Source: an uncultured Dialister sp. (GTDB lineage: Bacteria > Bacillota > Negativicutes > Veillonellales > Dialisteraceae). Taken from it: a DNA stretch of 26,547 nucleotides. Each line of letters begins with the position of its first letter. The stretch's first letter is position 1. Shown here piece after piece: positions 13,932 to 20,582 of this stretch. The position numbers and the translations under genes are program-made. The stretch covers positions 1 through 26,547 of the forward strand of contig UQQQ01000029.1 in NCBI GenBank assembly GCA_900543165.1, written 5' to 3'. The notes below the pieces were generated by a model. It saw only the letters and a program-made list of their open reading frames with translations, was not told the DNA's origin and did no database searches.

Positions 13932-15014
13932 ATGCAGATCAGCAAATTAGATGGCATGGAAGCCAGATATATGGCACTGGAAGATCAGCTGAGCGATCCT
14001 TCGGTGATCGCCGATCAGAACCGCTGGAGAGAGCTCTCGAAGGAGCATGCGGAGCTGGGAGAGATCGTTTTCAAGTATAGAGAATATAAGGAGGCACTCA
14101 AGGGGATCCAGGATGCACTGGAACTTCTGGACGATAAGTCGCAGGCCGATCTCCATGAGCTGGCGAAGGAAGAGCTGAAGGAAAATGAAGAGAAGCGGGA
14201 TGCTCTGGATCTGGAAATCCATAAGATGCTGATCCCGAAGGATCCGAATGACGGGAAGAATGTCATCCTGGAAATCCGCGCGGGTACGGGCGGTGAGGAG
14301 GCTGCGCTCTTTGCATCGGATCTTCTCAAAATGTACCTGAAATTTGCAGAGCGCAAGGGCTGGAAGGCAGAGATCGCGGATGCGAATGAGACGGATCTTG
14401 GTGGGTTCAAGGAAGTCACCTGCACCATCGAAGGAAAGAATGCGTACTCGATCCTGAAATTCGAGAGCGGCGTACACCGCGTGCAGCGTATCCCTGAGAC
14501 GGAGAGCCAGGGGCGTGTGCATACGTCGGCGGTCACGGTGGCTGTCCTGCCGGAGGCGGAGGATGTAGATATCGAGGTGCGCCGCGAAGACCTGCGTATC
14601 GATGTATACCGTTCCTCCGGTGCAGGCGGTCAGCATATCAATAAGACATCTTCGGCGATCCGCCTGACGCACCTGCCTTCGGGCATGGTGGTCACCTGCC
14701 AGAATGAACGAAGCCAGCGCCAGAATAAGGAGAAGGCGCTGCAGATCCTGAAGTCCCGTCTCTATGACCAGGCGATGCGCGAGTCGCAGAGCAAGGAAGC
14801 GGCGGACCGCAAGAATCAGGTCGGCAGCGGCGATCGTTCGGAGCGTATCAGGACGTACAATTTCCCGCAGGGCCGCGTGACGGATCACCGCATCAATATG
14901 AGCATTTACCAGCTTGATGATTTCATGAATGGAAACATGGACGCGATCCTTGACCGGCTGATGGAAGAGGATCTGGCGCGTCGCATGAAAGAAGGGGAAG
15001 CGAATGGCCGCTAA
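13932..15014 (+). CDS. prfA: Peptide chain release factor 1 (RF1)
   Basis: 360 aa, the normal RF1 length. It recognises UAA and UAG stop codons and triggers peptide release on the ribosome. The catalytic GGQ is at residues 232-234 within GAGGQHINKTSSAIRLTH, and the stop-codon tripeptide anticodon is P188-E189-T190 (PxT form; RF2 would have SPF), within VQRIPETESQGR. The N-terminal 1-100 region is helical and charged, as in the family. CAGGAG lies about 9-10 nt before the ATG. The last 11 bp overlap prmC, which encodes the enzyme that methylates the GGQ glutamine, so the two are translationally coupled. Confidence 0.97.
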   Translation: MQISKLDGMEARYMALEDQLSDPSVIADQNRWRELSKEHAELGEIVFKYREYKEALKGIQDALELLDDKSQADLHELAKEELKENEEKRDALDLEIHKMLIPKDPNDGKNVILEIRAGTGGEEAALFASDLLKMYLKFAERKGWKAEIADANETDLGGFKEVTCTIEGKNAYSILKFESGVHRVQRIPETESQGRVHTSAVTVAVLPEAEDVDIEVRREDLRIDVYRSSGAGGQHINKTSSAIRLTHLPSGMVVTCQNERSQRQNKEKALQILKSRLYDQAMRESQSKEAADRKNQVGSGDRSERIRTYNFPQGRVTDHRINMSIYQLDDFMNGNMDAILDRLMEEDLARRMKEGEANGR

Positions 15015-15882
15015 TACGCTCTGGACGATCCAGCGCCTGCTCGCGTGGACGACGCAGTATTTCCAGCATCACGAGATCGAGTCGCCGCGTCTCGATGCAG
15101 AGCTCCTGCTGGCGAAGGTTCTTCACAAGCAGCGGATCTTCCTCTATACGGATTTCGAGGAAATCGTGAATCCGGAAGAGCTCGCACTTTTCAAGTCCTT
15201 CATCCAGAAGCGTGTGAAGGGGATTTCCACAGCGGCCATCATTGGTGAGAAAGAATTCATGGGGCTCACCTTCCATGTGAATGAGGATGTCCTGATTCCC
15301 CGTCCGGACACGGAGACATGGCTGGAAAAGGTCATCCAGTACCATAGAAATGACGGCGTGATCGAAGTCGCGGACCTTGGGACAGGGAGCGGAGCGATCC
15401 TCCTCTCCTTCCTGTATTATTGTAAGGAAGCGAAGGGGATCGGCATCGATATTTCTGAAAAAGCCCTCGCTGTCGCCAAAGAAAATGGGAAAGAGCTTGC
15501 GATGGAGGAACGCGCGGCGTGGACACTCGGGGACTATATCGATGCGCTGCCTGAGGGGGTGCTCTATGATGGCATCCTTTCAAATCCTCCCTACATTCCT
15601 CGCGAGGATATCGCCCATCTTCAGGAGGAAGTGAAGCATGAGCCGATGCTTGCGCTCGATGGGGGAGAGGATGGTCTCGTTTTCTACCGCCGCCTCGCTG
15701 AGAAGGCAGCCGCACATCTGAAGGAGGGCGGTTTCCTTGCCGTGGAATTCGGCATCCACCAGTGTGAAGAGATTCTTTCGCTTTTGAAGGAAACGGGCGC
15801 GTTTGAGGATTTCGAAGTCATCAAAGACTACGGCGATATCGAGCGCGCGATCTATTGCAGAAAGAAGAAGCAGCATGACTGA
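15004..15882 (+). CDS. prmC: Release-factor glutamine N5-methyltransferase
   Basis: 292 aa. It transfers methyl from S-adenosylmethionine to the glutamine of the GGQ motif in RF1 and RF2. An N-terminal helical domain (1-75) recognises the factor; the Rossmann methyltransferase domain has DLGTGSG at 124-130 for cofactor binding and the hallmark NPPY at 194-197, which holds the substrate glutamine. The start overlaps prfA by 11 bp and the end overlaps the next gene by 8 bp (ATGACTGA), so expression of the three proteins is probably coupled. The gene order is standard for Firmicutes. Confidence 0.96.
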   Translation: MAANTLWTIQRLLAWTTQYFQHHEIESPRLDAELLLAKVLHKQRIFLYTDFEEIVNPEELALFKSFIQKRVKGISTAAIIGEKEFMGLTFHVNEDVLIPRPDTETWLEKVIQYHRNDGVIEVADLGTGSGAILLSFLYYCKEAKGIGIDISEKALAVAKENGKELAMEERAAWTLGDYIDALPEGVLYDGILSNPPYIPREDIAHLQEEVKHEPMLALDGGEDGLVFYRRLAEKAAAHLKEGGFLAVEFGIHQCEEILSLLKETGAFEDFEVIKDYGDIERAIYCRKKKQHD

Positions 15883-16909
15883 AAAAGTAGAAGTCAATGA
15901 TCTATATTATAGGGATAAAGTAAAGGCGCTCGGCCGCATCATTCGTGAGGGCGGTCTTGTGGCTTTTCCGACGGAGACGGTCTATGGTCTTGGAGGAAAT
16001 GCGCTCGATGCGGGTGCGGCGAAAAAGATCTACGCTGCGAAGGGCCGCCCCTCGGATAATCCGCTCATCGTCCATGTGGCGGATCCCTCCGAAGTGGAGA
16101 AGTACGCAGCCGAGGTCAGTCCGCTCGCAAGGCGGCTGATGGATACCTTCTGGCCGGGACCTTTGACCATTGTTTTCCCGAAGAAAGACTGTATCCCGAT
16201 GGAAACATCCGGGGGACTCTCCACCATCGCCATCCGCTGCCCGAGGAGTGAGGCGACACGCGCCCTCATCCGTGCAGCCGGCGTTCCTATAGCAGGTCCG
16301 AGTGCGAATATTTCCACCCGTCCGAGCCCGACGACCGCGGACGATGTGCTGCATGATATGAATGGACGTATCGCCGCTGTCATCGACGGCGGCCCCTGCC
16401 AGATCGGTCTAGAGTCCACCGTGGTGGGCATCGAAGGAAATGAGATCGTTATCTACCGACCCGGCGGTACGACGAAGGAAGCGCTGTCTGCCATCGCACC
16501 GACGACGGTAGACAGCGCACTCGCCAAAGACGGCGCACATCCGAAGGCACCTGGCATGAAGTATCGCCACTATGCGCCTTCTGCGCCGCTCACCGTGTAT
16601 ACGGGAGAGGCGGGGAAGGTGGCAGAGGAAATCCTCTCCTTTACGGAAAAGACGGATAAGAAGTATGGATTCTTCGTCAGCGAAGAAACGGCTCGTCTTC
16701 TCCCCATGGGACTTCCTGTTTTCGTCTGGGGACATCGGGAGGATAAAGAGAGCTTCGCGCACAACCTCTTCTCCGGACTTCTCTATTTCAATCGCCATTC
16801 CGTCGATGCCATCATCGGCGAGGGCACAGATACCGCAGGTCTCGGTCTCGCCATCATGAACCGCCTCGCCAAGGCGTCCGGGTATCATATCGTGGTGGAG
16901 AAGAGGTAG
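15875..16909 (+). CDS. L-threonylcarbamoyladenylate synthase, Sua5 type
   Basis: 344 aa from the ATG overlapping the prmC stop; this is longer than YrdC/TsaC alone (about 190 aa) because a C-terminal Sua5 domain is present. It makes threonylcarbamoyl-AMP from threonine, bicarbonate and ATP, the first step of t6A formation at tRNA position 37. Visible motifs: GGLVAFPTETVYGLGGNALD, KGRPSDNPLIVHV, WPGPLTIVFPK, and GPSANISTRPSPTTADDV in the YrdC-like domain, then the linker PGMKYRHYAP, which closes the active site in Sua5 proteins. An upstream in-frame ATG inside prmC is ignored because the family starts near VEVND. Usual Bacillus-type name ywlC. No terminator is evident after it. Confidence 0.94.
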   Translation: MTEKVEVNDLYYRDKVKALGRIIREGGLVAFPTETVYGLGGNALDAGAAKKIYAAKGRPSDNPLIVHVADPSEVEKYAAEVSPLARRLMDTFWPGPLTIVFPKKDCIPMETSGGLSTIAIRCPRSEATRALIRAAGVPIAGPSANISTRPSPTTADDVLHDMNGRIAAVIDGGPCQIGLESTVVGIEGNEIVIYRPGGTTKEALSAIAPTTVDSALAKDGAHPKAPGMKYRHYAPSAPLTVYTGEAGKVAEEILSFTEKTDKKYGFFVSEETARLLPMGLPVFVWGHREDKESFAHNLFSGLLYFNRHSVDAIIGEGTDTAGLGLAIMNRLAKASGYHIVVEKR

Positions 16910-17104
16910 GAGCGGACGGGTTCAAAGGGGTTCTTGATTTTGTGAATTGACGGACTTTTTCCATCGGCATCATAGAAATCCGGAGCCTCTTTTTACCTAT
17001 ATGTACCGCACCATATCCGTTGGGGGCATAGAATATGTTATGCGAAAGGGACAACTCGCCCATAGACAGGTGTTCGTAAAACAGGTTTAGACCAAAATTA
17101 CGAA

Positions 17105-17317
17105 ATGAGCATCTGTCAGGCAGGGGTGGACAACGAAAAGCCGCTGTATTCAGGTTTTGTAGAGGTGGTGGACTACCTCTCCGATGAACACGGCTGGAGT
17201 CGCAGCGTTCCCAATCTCTCCGGCAAACTCAAGCGCGGTTCCCTTCGCTATGGCGAGGCGGTGGAGCTGGCGGACGCGCTGGGGTATGATTGTGTATTCA
17301 GTAGCATGATCGTATAA
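17105..17317 (+). CDS. Small hypothetical protein, possibly DNA-binding or truncated
   Basis: 70 aa from the first ATG. The frame is open upstream to a TAG at 17063-17065, and the ATG has no ribosome site, so this may be the 3-prime part of a longer gene cut by a rearrangement. The sequence VPNLSGKLKRGSLRYGEAVELADALGYD looks like the recognition and follow-on helices of a small helix-turn-helix protein of the type found on Clostridia mobile elements. I do not recognise a named family. It precedes the broken nuclease-like gene by 30 bp and may have shared a transcript with it. The region 16910-17104 has no clear gene. Confidence 0.45.
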   Translation: MSICQAGVDNEKPLYSGFVEVVDYLSDEHGWSRSVPNLSGKLKRGSLRYGEAVELADALGYDCVFSSMIV

Positions 17318-17347
17318 TAAGAGAAAAAGTTGCTGGAGGTAAGTTGC

Positions 17348-18229
17348 ATGAAAAAGAGACAGATTTCCAAGAAAATGTTAAACGCTTTCTTGTCCGGAGA
17401 ACTGTCCTCCTTGCTGGTGGCCGTCAAAAAAGATGATACTTTAGACTTGGAGCTTCGTGGAGACTCCGTGAATATCTATTACCGTGGAGGGAGTATTTTC
17501 AAAATTGAGGAAATCAACAACTCGTTCTCGATATCTTTTGATATTAACTACTGTATAGAAAGCTCCACAAGCCTTAGCGGAAATCCATCTCCCGCAGAAG
17601 CAGTCGCAGATCTTCCTTTTTATAAGCAGGCGATGGACTGGTGGTTTCACAAGCATCCTAAATACGAACGAGAGTTCCAACAGGTAATTGCGCGTGAAAA
17701 CAATAACCACGGCTAAATTTCCAGCGGCACAGACTATTACATAGCCGACATTGAATTTGCAGACGGCAACGCCAGATTTGACATGGTAGCACTGAAATGG
17801 CTGTCCAATGGCGCCGTACGAAGAGACACCAGCCGAATCTCTCTCGCACTGATCGAAGTCAAATATGGGGACGGTGCATTGAAAGGGACTGCCGGAATTG
17901 AGAAGCATCTGGAGGATTTTCAGGCGTTTCTCAGTGACAGGGAAAAAGTAAGTGATTTCTGCCGGGACATGTTTCTGGTATTTTCCAAAAAGTGCCGACT
18001 GGGACTGCTAGACGGCCTTAATGAAAAACAGTACGATGTTAAAATCAGTTCCTTGGACCCGGAAGTGATTTTTCTCTTCGCAAACCACGATCCAGAGAGC
18101 AAAATTCTTCCTGCTGTTCTAAAAGAAGTTAAGCCGAATAAGTATCCCTTCCCCATTCTGGTTGCAAATGCCTCATATATGGGCTATGGTCTTTATGCCG
18201 AACAGATGAAGCAGATAAAAGACAAATAA
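17348..18229 (+). pseudogene. PD-(D/E)XK nuclease-like gene interrupted by an in-frame TAA
   Basis: One reading frame encodes 293 residues but codon 123 (17714-17716) is TAA. Upstream: 122 aa with good start (GGAGGTAAG 7-12 nt before ATG 17348). Downstream in the same frame: DIEFADGNARFDMVALKW, then ALIEVKYGDG. D145 and E170-V-K172 make a D-(24)-ExK pattern on predicted strands, like the catalytic core of PD-(D/E)XK nucleases, so the ancestral product may have cut or processed DNA. The stop separates the N-terminal domain from this core. The downstream part has an ATG at 17783 but it lies inside the core with no ribosome site. A recent nonsense mutation, a sequencing error or recoding would all give this picture. 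Exact family not recognised. Confidence 0.6.
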
Positions 18230-18264
18230 TTTTTTGCACTACCACCCTGTTGTCGCGGCGGTTT

Positions 18265-18272
18265 GCTATACT
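18265..18272 (+). promoter_or_regulatory. Possible extended -10 promoter before the MBL gene
   Basis: TGC-TATACT lies 130 bp upstream of the MBL start. Downstream, a strong AGGAGG ribosome site precedes ATG 18299, which opens only a six-codon frame (MAEETR then TAG). This could be a leader peptide or the start of a broken gene. Confidence 0.3.
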
Positions 18273-18401
18273 GTCCTCAAAAACAGGAGGACGATTTTAT
18301 GGCAGAAGAAACACGATAGGAAAACGTTGTGCGCTCCGGGGCTGGAAGCTGTTTCACGGTATCTCTATCCTATACGGAGATGTGTAAGAGGGTGAAGGGG
18401 A

Positions 18402-19586
18402 ATGAAACCCTGTATTCATCGAGGCACGCACCAGATCGGTGGCATTGCTGCCGAAATCTCCACGACAAGCACGCGCATCCTCATGGATATGGGTGACGAG
18501 CTATCTCTTGATCCAAATTTCGTCTCCGCACCGCTGAATATTCCGGGTGTGACGGATGGGAACGGACATTGCGATGCCGTACTGTTTACCCACTATCACG
18601 GCGATCATACCGGGCAAATGCTGCGTATCCGACCGGAGATTCCCATTTATGCCGGGGCGCTGGCAAAGGATATCATGCGCTTGTCCGCAGAGCATGGCGG
18701 GAAAAAGAATGAAGCGCTTTGCAAGCGCATTGAAACCATGCAAGCCTTTTCTCCCGGCAAGCCGTTTTTGATCGGTGATATTCAGATTACACCGTTCTGC
18801 ATTGACCATTCCGCGTGCGACAGCTATATGTTCCTGATCGAAGCGGATGGCAAGCGGCTGTTGTATACCGGCGATTTCCGGCTGCACGGTGTGCGCGGCA
18901 ATGTCATGGACAAGATTCTGGACAGACGCATTGGAAAGGTCGATGTGGTTGTCACGGAGGGAACGACGGTTTCTCGTTCTGAATATGAGACCGTGACAGA
19001 GTGGGAGCTGCAAAAACGTGTGAAAGCGTATTTGCGGCAGTACAAGTACGTCTTTGTTCTGTGTGCAACGACGAACCTTGACCGGATTTTTGCGCTGGCG
19101 CGGGCAGTGCCGCGTGGAAAATACTGCATTTGTGACGAGTATCAAAAAACGCTGGTCAAGGTGGTTTCCGACCATTGGAGTAGTCTATCGACATTTTATG
19201 AGATGCCAAAGCTGAATACTCCCGGTTCCGTTATTCTTCAAGACTTTCAAGAGCGAGGCGGGTTGATGTTTGTCCGTGTCAATCGGCAGTTTGAACGCAT
19301 TATCCGACAATTTGACCCGCAGCAAAGCATTCTGCTCTATTCCATGTGGGACGGCTACCGAACAAAGCCGGACAGCAATATCCCAGAGTTTCTGTCGCTG
19401 ACCGGAACATGGGCAGAGCTTCACACCAGTGGTCATGCCTCGCCGAATGATCTTCGCCACGTGATTGAAAAGGCAGCCCCGGAAATTGTCATCCCCATGC
19501 ACACCGACGCGCCACAGAAAATGCAGACACTCTGCCAGAATCGTAAGGTGATTCTACTGAAAGACAGGGAGGAGCTATTGCTATGA
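18402..19586 (+). CDS. Metallo-beta-lactamase / beta-CASP-like hydrolase (RNase J-like)
   Basis: 394 aa, no signal peptide. Metal site: THYHGDH (H64, H66, D68, H69), H136 in DHSACDSY, and D158 in YTGDFRLHG. A middle segment 190-340 is inserted as in beta-CASP proteins, with a motif A-like VVVTEGT, motif B SGHA (H345) and motif C IPMHTD (H367). This pattern belongs to nucleic acid-processing MBL enzymes such as RNase J, but the C-terminal domain of RNase J is missing (that enzyme is about 550 aa). Start has GAAGGGGA a few nt before ATG. It stands alone in a decayed accessory zone, so its role (RNA or DNA processing in a mobile or defence context) is uncertain. Fold and metal site confident, function inferred. 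Confidence 0.75.
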   Translation: MKPCIHRGTHQIGGIAAEISTTSTRILMDMGDELSLDPNFVSAPLNIPGVTDGNGHCDAVLFTHYHGDHTGQMLRIRPEIPIYAGALAKDIMRLSAEHGGKKNEALCKRIETMQAFSPGKPFLIGDIQITPFCIDHSACDSYMFLIEADGKRLLYTGDFRLHGVRGNVMDKILDRRIGKVDVVVTEGTTVSRSEYETVTEWELQKRVKAYLRQYKYVFVLCATTNLDRIFALARAVPRGKYCICDEYQKTLVKVVSDHWSSLSTFYEMPKLNTPGSVILQDFQERGGLMFVRVNRQFERIIRQFDPQQSILLYSMWDGYRTKPDSNIPEFLSLTGTWAELHTSGHASPNDLRHVIEKAAPEIVIPMHTDAPQKMQTLCQNRKVILLKDREELLL

Positions 19587-19867
19587 CGAATGATATTTCT
19601 GCGTCGGCTTGACACGGACGGAATTATAAACACTGGGCGTTCTTCTACCAATTACATTCCGGATCATCCCTGTTTCATTGGAAGCACTGGATCATGCCGC
19701 CGTCGTGCGTGTGATCGATCAGGCACGCTGTATCATCCTGAATCCGAAGCGACTTTCCGTAGATTTGTTGGATGATTTTCTGCGTGGGCAGGACTATCAG
19801 CGGTGGAACAATGCGCCTGTGCCAATTATTTTGTTCTCAGACACCATGACCAAGGAACAACGCCACT

Positions 19868-19998
19868 TCCGCTTCAATTTCCGCAAGCATCGCTTGAAAA
19901 CCGGAGCGGTCATAGGTCACGCCGCTCACGCCATCATCCACAAAAAATGTAGGATTCGGGAAATGGTGCTCCCGTGCATACCGCAAAAGCATATCCTT
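19868..19998 (-). pseudogene. Serine recombinase catalytic-domain remnant
   Basis: On the minus strand the frame reads KDMLLRYAREHHFPNPTF, FVDDGVSGVTYDRSGFQ and AMLAEIEA. This is the segment after the nucleophile region in the resolvase domain of large serine recombinases (the QKDMLLRYAREH...FVDDGxSGTxxxRPGF block). A TAG stands immediately before it and similarity ends after EIEA, where GKV would be expected, so both sides are lost. It is about 43 codons long. It marks a past integrative element of the Tn4451/Tn5397 kind. Opposite-strand open frames here are shadows. Elsewhere in the 613-bp gap 19587-20199 I see no gene. Confidence 0.7.
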
Positions 19999-20062
19999 CT
20001 AAGACGAGATTTGTCAAGGGTATTCTCTCCCGAAAATACAATTTCAAAATTATTATATGAAT

Positions 20063-20096
20063 GAGTCAGTCCTCTTCCGGGGCTGACTCTTTTTTC
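20063..20096 (+). terminator. Intrinsic terminator before the potassium cluster
   Basis: GAGTCAG and CTGACTC pair, with CC/GG closing and a short TCTTCC loop, followed by a TTTTTT run. It insulates the kdp block from upstream transcription. Confidence 0.8.
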
Positions 20097-20099
20097 TTA

Positions 20100-20152
20100 A
20101 AGACTTATACAGTCTTAGTTTCGATTGCAGAACCCTTTTCCCCACTTAATAC
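20100..20152 (+). promoter_or_regulatory. Putative kdp promoter with adjacent inverted repeat
   Basis: TTGCAG (20125-20130), 16-bp spacer, TAATAC (20147-20152). Just upstream AAGACT-TATAC-AGTCTT (20100-20116) is a perfect 6-bp inverted repeat that could be an operator. Both are weak predictions based on position and pattern; no KdpE-like site is recognised. Confidence 0.35.
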
Positions 20153-20199
20153 TTTAAGCGGTATTATGGCCTTGCAAGAGAGAAATGAGGTGAACAATT

Positions 20200-20385
20200 A
20201 TGAGCATTACAAATGCAGCGAGAAGATTTGAACAGAGATTTGACGTAAAAGCGGAGCGCTTTATTTGGCATCATCCACTACTTGGCTTCATCTCCCTCTT
20301 TGTTGGAATGCCATTACTTGTTTTGGCGTGTGTCTCTATCAGTGCGATCGTTATCGCCTTTCCTATGGCATGGCTTTTGAATTAG
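20200..20385 (+). CDS. Small membrane protein at the head of the kdp block
   Basis: 61 aa with a good ribosome site (GAGGTGA, 8 nt before ATG). Residues 1-24 are polar and basic (RRFEQRFDVKAERF); residues 28-59 are hydrophobic, enough for one long or two short transmembrane helices with a GMP turn between them. It lies about 100 bp upstream of kdpF on the same strand and after the putative promoter, so it is probably co-transcribed. I do not recognise a family. It could be a small accessory subunit or stress-type peptide of the K+ transport complex, or an unrelated passenger. Confidence 0.6.
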   Translation: MSITNAARRFEQRFDVKAERFIWHHPLLGFISLFVGMPLLVLACVSISAIVIAFPMAWLLN

Positions 20386-20489
20386 TTGTAATCTTTATTT
20401 CATCTTTAAACGCACAAAAGATGACTAATGCCATTTTTAGAGGAAAGGTTTTATGATATTGGAGACAGCAAAAAAGGAGGATGAATCTT

Positions 20490-20582
20490 ATGCAAATTCT
20501 AATTGCACTCATAGGTGTATGTGCGGCAGCAATGCTGCTGTGGTATGTCTATATTTTAATGAAGGGAGATGATCAGGCATGA
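20490..20582 (+). CDS. kdpF: KdpF, small stabilising subunit of the K+ ATPase
   Basis: 30 aa: one transmembrane helix (residues 2-23, ILIALIGVCAAAMLLWYV) followed by a short charged tail, KGDDQA. Length and position exactly match KdpF (29 aa in E. coli), a lipid-like stabiliser of the KdpABC complex. AAGGAGG lies 9 nt before the ATG, and its stop codon overlaps the kdpA start as ATGA (20579-20582). An in-frame ATG at 20481 is too close to the ribosome site. It is too short for usual gene callers and easy to miss. Confidence 0.85.
   Translation: MQILIALIGVCAAAMLLWYVYILMKGDDQA

Noticed and set aside
16854..17063. Minus-strand frame of 69 codons at the Sua5 end
   Set aside because: Overlaps the end of Sua5, lacks a domain and a ribosome site. 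I could not connect it to a transposase.
19678..20064. Plus-strand frame of 128 codons (TTG start)
   Set aside because: Its second half is antisense to an unmistakable serine recombinase fragment on the minus strand, and there is no ribosome site. Treated as a shadow.
20097..20199. ydaO-type c-di-AMP riboswitch in the kdp leader
   Set aside because: The leader is too short and lacks the conserved GC-rich blocks expected of that class. Only a simple promoter and small inverted repeat are visible.
20453..20572. 39-codon frame with a ribosome-site-like AGAGGAAAGG overlapping kdpF
   Set aside because: Translation is polar and Cys/Asn-rich with no membrane helix, in a different frame to kdpF, which matches its family in size, topology and position.
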